Positions 4,882 to 7,514 of a stretch of 7,514 nt of DNA are shown here, in pieces; within the stretch, counting starts at the first letter, position 1; each line of letters starts with the position of its first letter. The stretch is from NCBI GenBank assembly GCA_018660405.1, contig JABJKL010000198.1, positions 1 through 7,514 on the forward strand, given 5' to 3'. The notes below the pieces were generated by a model, which saw only the letters and a program-made list of their open reading frames with translations, had not been told where the DNA came from and did not search any database. The DNA is from Pseudomonadota bacterium. GTDB taxonomy: Bacteria; Pseudomonadota; Gammaproteobacteria; Arenicellales; Arenicellaceae. Position numbers and translations under genes: made by a program.

Positions 4882-7344
4882 ATGCTGACGATTTTCTTTA
4901 TATTGGCCGTCATAGCACTTGAAATGGTCTTGGCCTATTTATCTGTGCCCGTTTTGACCGCAGCCATCGCTTTTGCGATTTTCACACTTATCGCCGCAAT
5001 AAGCGGAGTTTCAGGATGGCTCCTGCTTGTGCTAATTCTCGCATGTGCTGCACTGGGCGTTCTATCTAACCATTCAATTCGTAAATTACATATAAGCAGA
5101 CCCATCTTCACATGGTTTAAAAATGTTCTTCCTGATCTTTCGGAAACAGAACAGGAAGCCATCGATGCCGGTACCGTATGGTGGGACGGTGATTTATTTT
5201 CGGGTAAGCCGGACTGGGACAAACTACTGTCTAACCCACTACCGACGCTGACAGATGAAGAACAAGCTTTTATCGACGGGCCGGTACAAGAATTATGCCG
5301 CATGGTCGATCGTTGGGATATTAACCACAACACCTCGGTAATTCCAAAAGAAATCACCGACTTCATCCACAAAAAAGGTTTTTTGGGGATGATAATCCCT
5401 AAAGAATATGGCGGTCTTGATTTTAGCGCAGTTGCGCAAACAGAAATTCTGAGCCTGCTGGGTAGTACCGGTGGTTGTGTTGCTTACTACATCGGCGTTC
5501 CCAATTCACTCGGCCCAGGCGAACTTCTAATCAAATACGGCACTCAAAAGCAGCGTGATTTTTACTTGCCGCGGCTGGCAAAAGGTCAGGAACTACCCTG
5601 TTTTGCATTAACCGGTCCGTTAGCGGGTTCAGATGCAACCGCCATGCCAGACACCGGCGTGGTCTGCAAAGGCAAATACAAGGGCAAGGATGTTCTGGGC
5701 ATCAAGATCAATTTCAATAAACGCTATATCACTCTGGCACCGATCGCGAGCCTGGTAGGCCTGGCCTTTCGGTTGAATGACCCAGATCATTTGATTGGCG
5801 AAACCGACGAATACGGCATCACTTGTGCACTGATTCCTCGCAAAACCAGAGGCATGACCATTGGACGCCGCCATCTTCCGATTGGGGATGCTTTTCTAAA
5901 TGGCCCCATTCTGGGGAAAAATGTATTCATTCCTTTGGATAACATTATCGGAGGCGTCGAAAACGCCGGCAAAGGCTGGCGCATGCTGGTCAATTGCCTC
6001 TCGGTTGGGCGCTGTATAACACTGCCAAGCGGCAGTAATGCTTGTGCACAACAAATGGTGTTGGGTACAACCGCCTACGCCTCACTGCGCAAGCAATTCG
6101 GTATTCCGATCAAGAAGTTTGAAGGTGTTCAAAAGCCGCTCGCCAGAATCTGCGGCAATGCCTATATCATCAATGCGGCAAGGTTGCACACAGCCCAGTC
6201 TCTGGAGATGGGAGAAAAACCGAGTGTACCATCGGCGATACTGAAGTATCACTGCACCGAAATGGCTCGCCAGACCACCCTTGATGCAATGGACATTCAT
6301 GGTGGCAAAGCCATAATGCGCGGCGATAAAAACTACGTTGCGGATGCCTACAGCTCAATACCGATCGCCATTACGGTAGAAGGCGCCAACATTATGACGC
6401 GAAACTTTATGATTTTTGGTCAAGGCGCAACACGCAGTCATCCATACGTGCTACGAGAAATGGAATTGGCCAATATGGCTGTGAATGATGAAACGACGGA
6501 AGAATTTGATGAAATATTCTTCAAACACGTGGGCTTCACTTTAACCAATACGGCACGAGCTTTTGTGATGGGATTAACCGGTTCGTTTTTCATCACAAAA
6601 CCGACGGCCTCTTCAGTCTCGCGTTATTACCAGCACCTGGACCGGCTCAGCAGCGCATTTGCCCTGGTAGCAGACGTCACTATGCTCACTCTGCAATCAA
6701 AATTAAAGTTCCGGGAAATGCTTTCAGCTCGCCTGGGCGATTGCTTAAGCAGTTTGTACCTCGCCAGCATGGTGCTGAAGCATTTTGAGAATCGTAACTG
6801 CCCGACAGAAGAACGCCCTCTGGTGATCTGGTCATTGGATCATTTGTTACACGAGTATCAGGTTGCCATGCTAGAGGCGCTACAGAACTACCCGAATAAA
6901 CTAATTGCCGCAGTGCTGAAGTTGTTGGTGTTCCCAATGGGCGCACGCTTTAATGCGCCGAGTGATCGACATGTTAAAGATATAGTCAAGCTCATGACAA
7001 CTGGTTCAAGCGCTCGTGAGGAGCTAACGCGTTGTGTTTTCAAAGATGACATACCTACCAACCCATTGGGTCACACCAATGCTGTCTTCATGGACAGCTT
7101 GGCTGTCGAAGACCTCTACCAGCGTATGCGGGCGGCAGTAAAAGCGGGTGAAATACCTAAAGTGCGCGGACTTGAGCTTATAAAAGCAGCCAGCAAAGGT
7201 GGTGTTTTATCTAAAGCAGAAACTACCCAACTACGTAAGTTTGACGAAAAACTCATGAGCGTTATTAACGTCGATGATTTTAACCCGAGCGAGCTTATAC
7301 GAGTGTCAGACCCGGGCTCGAAAGCTAACGCCGCTGCCACTTAA
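4882..7344 (+). CDS. fadE: FadE-type acyl-CoA dehydrogenase, membrane-associated
   Basis: This catalyses the first step of fatty acid beta-oxidation: FAD-dependent alpha-beta dehydrogenation of acyl-CoA to trans-2-enoyl-CoA. From ATG 4882 it has 820 residues, against 814 as I recall for E. coli FadE, to which it aligns by eye along its length. Residues 1-62 hold three hydrophobic segments (about 3-22, 24-41, 45-61) that would anchor it in the inner membrane. WWDGDLFSGKPDW (100-112) is a FadE signature. The dehydrogenase core follows, with GVPNSLGPGELL (205-216), the FAD/substrate motif CFALTGPLAGSDA (240-252), GKGWRMLVNCLSVGR (363-377) and HGGKAIM (473-479). Glu500 in TVEGAN fits the catalytic base position of acyl-CoA dehydrogenases, and MIFGQGA (510-516) follows. 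The FadE-specific C-terminal domain (DUF1974) runs from about 520 and includes NVDDFNPSEL near the end. The stop is TAA 7342-7344. It appears to be a single transcription unit with candidate operators upstream. The frame also extends to TTG 4843 (833 residues), which I disfavour. Confidence 0.96.
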   Translation: MLTIFFILAVIALEMVLAYLSVPVLTAAIAFAIFTLIAAISGVSGWLLLVLILACAALGVLSNHSIRKLHISRPIFTWFKNVLPDLSETEQEAIDAGTVWWDGDLFSGKPDWDKLLSNPLPTLTDEEQAFIDGPVQELCRMVDRWDINHNTSVIPKEITDFIHKKGFLGMIIPKEYGGLDFSAVAQTEILSLLGSTGGCVAYYIGVPNSLGPGELLIKYGTQKQRDFYLPRLAKGQELPCFALTGPLAGSDATAMPDTGVVCKGKYKGKDVLGIKINFNKRYITLAPIASLVGLAFRLNDPDHLIGETDEYGITCALIPRKTRGMTIGRRHLPIGDAFLNGPILGKNVFIPLDNIIGGVENAGKGWRMLVNCLSVGRCITLPSGSNACAQQMVLGTTAYASLRKQFGIPIKKFEGVQKPLARICGNAYIINAARLHTAQSLEMGEKPSVPSAILKYHCTEMARQTTLDAMDIHGGKAIMRGDKNYVADAYSSIPIAITVEGANIMTRNFMIFGQGATRSHPYVLREMELANMAVNDETTEEFDEIFFKHVGFTLTNTARAFVMGLTGSFFITKPTASSVSRYYQHLDRLSSAFALVADVTMLTLQSKLKFREMLSARLGDCLSSLYLASMVLKHFENRNCPTEERPLVIWSLDHLLHEYQVAMLEALQNYPNKLIAAVLKLLVFPMGARFNAPSDRHVKDIVKLMTTGSSAREELTRCVFKDDIPTNPLGHTNAVFMDSLAVEDLYQRMRAAVKAGEIPKVRGLELIKAASKGGVLSKAETTQLRKFDEKLMSVINVDDFNPSELIRVSDPGSKANAAAT

Positions 7345-7360
7345 TTGAACTGTATAGCAA

Positions 7361-7386
7361 ACGACTGATCGTGGATCGATTGTCGT
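7361..7386. terminator. Imperfect hairpin between converging fadE and the right-end gene
   Basis: ACGAC (7361-7365) pairs with GTCGT (7382-7386), and ATCG (7368-7371) pairs with CGAT (7377-7380), with a small internal bulge (TG opposite T) and a 5-nt loop. It lies 17 bases past the fadE stop, in the convergent gap. No T-run follows on either strand, so I call it only a possible bidirectional 3' end structure. Confidence 0.3.
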
Positions 7387-7420
7387 ACTCTCTAAGCCGG
7401 GACTATGCTGATGCAGCTGC

Positions 7421-7448
7421 CCTGATACAACTATCCTGATACAACAGT
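7421..7448 (-). repeat. 14-bp tandem duplication at the 3' end of the minus-strand gene
   Basis: CCTGATACAACTAT (7421-7434) is followed directly by CCTGATACAACAGT (7435-7448), 12 of 14 bases identical, with the first 11 identical. On the minus strand the second-listed unit encodes the last residues TVVSG, and the stop codon TAG lies in the other unit, so the duplication straddles the end of the reading frame. Confidence 0.6.
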
Positions 7449-7514
7449 AAAACCAAAATCTTCTTTCGCACCAGATTTATCAGTAACTTTTACCACCGAG
7501 CCAGTTTCGAAATC
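7431..7514 (-). CDS. C-terminal fragment of an unidentified minus-strand gene
   Basis: On the minus strand one frame is open from the window edge for 27 codons to TAG (complement of 7431-7433). The other two minus-strand frames stop within 11 codons. The fragment starts DFETGSVVKVTDKSG and ends DFGFTVVSG. The alternation of polar and beta-branched residues looks like the last beta strands of a folded domain. I do not recognise the family from so little. It would converge on fadE with 86 bases between stop codons. Real coding is likely but not proven; a 27-codon open frame can occur by chance. Confidence 0.45.
   Translation of the reverse strand, partial: DFETGSVVKVTDKSGAKEDFGFTVVSG

Noticed and set aside
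4779..4922. A 47-codon plus-strand reading frame (MLSGMLVRYY...) upstream of and overlapping the fadE start in another frame, considered as a leader peptide.
   Set aside because: It has no ribosome binding site before its ATG, starts inside the inverted repeat at 4773-4798, and its second half is out of frame over the fadE coding sequence. Nothing supports its translation.
4935..5372. A 145-codon minus-strand frame inside fadE.
   Set aside because: It lies wholly opposite the conserved FadE coding sequence, is rich in Ser as expected for an antisense shadow, and has no recognisable domain.

Overview
The window looks like chromosomal DNA of a free-living, probably marine, gammaproteobacterium. 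The evidence is the long FadE-type acyl-CoA dehydrogenase (membrane segments plus the FadE-specific C-terminal domain), the small DUF4389 membrane protein and the long DUF349 protein, all typical of Gammaproteobacteria. Base composition is moderate and gene layout is ordinary. I see no integrase, transposase, phage gene, rRNA, tRNA or CRISPR array. The taxonomic statement is an inference from family distribution.

Layout, left to right: (1) the 3' end of an NHL-repeat beta-propeller gene (+, 1-492), followed by a GC-rich hairpin; (2) a DUF4389 membrane protein (+, 633-914), with a 12-bp tandem repeat just before its ribosome binding site; (3) converging on it with a 23-bp gap, a 931-residue DUF349 coiled-coil protein (-, 938-3733); (4) a 222-bp divergent intergenic region holding a nearly perfect 35-bp palindrome; (5) a secreted lectin-like protein with a signal peptide and four cysteines (+, 3956-4648), followed by a weak terminator-like hairpin; (6) a 233-bp intergenic region with two operator-like inverted repeats; (7) fadE (+, best start 4882, end 7344); (8) a short convergent gap, then the last 27 codons of an unidentified minus-strand gene (7431-7514).

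The genes do not form one obvious pathway. fadE is a beta-oxidation gene that appears to be transcribed alone from its own promoter region. The lectin-like gene is also a single transcription unit. DUF4389 and DUF349 are conserved families of unknown function.

I do not see a convincing new defence, mobile or biosynthetic system. The most interesting structure is a repeat family. An 18-bp sequence (ACTAGTGCTCTTTCAATA) lies just left of the DUF4389 gene. A copy with one mismatch lies in inverted orientation just right of the DUF349 start, where it is one arm of the palindrome. The two copies therefore bracket the DUF4389-DUF349 pair like terminal inverted repeats. Chromosomal dispersed palindromic repeats (REP or MITE-like) are the more cautious explanation. 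The other useful result is a revised start for FadE at an ATG with a strong ribosome binding site, 39 bases downstream of the TTG that begins the longest reading frame.
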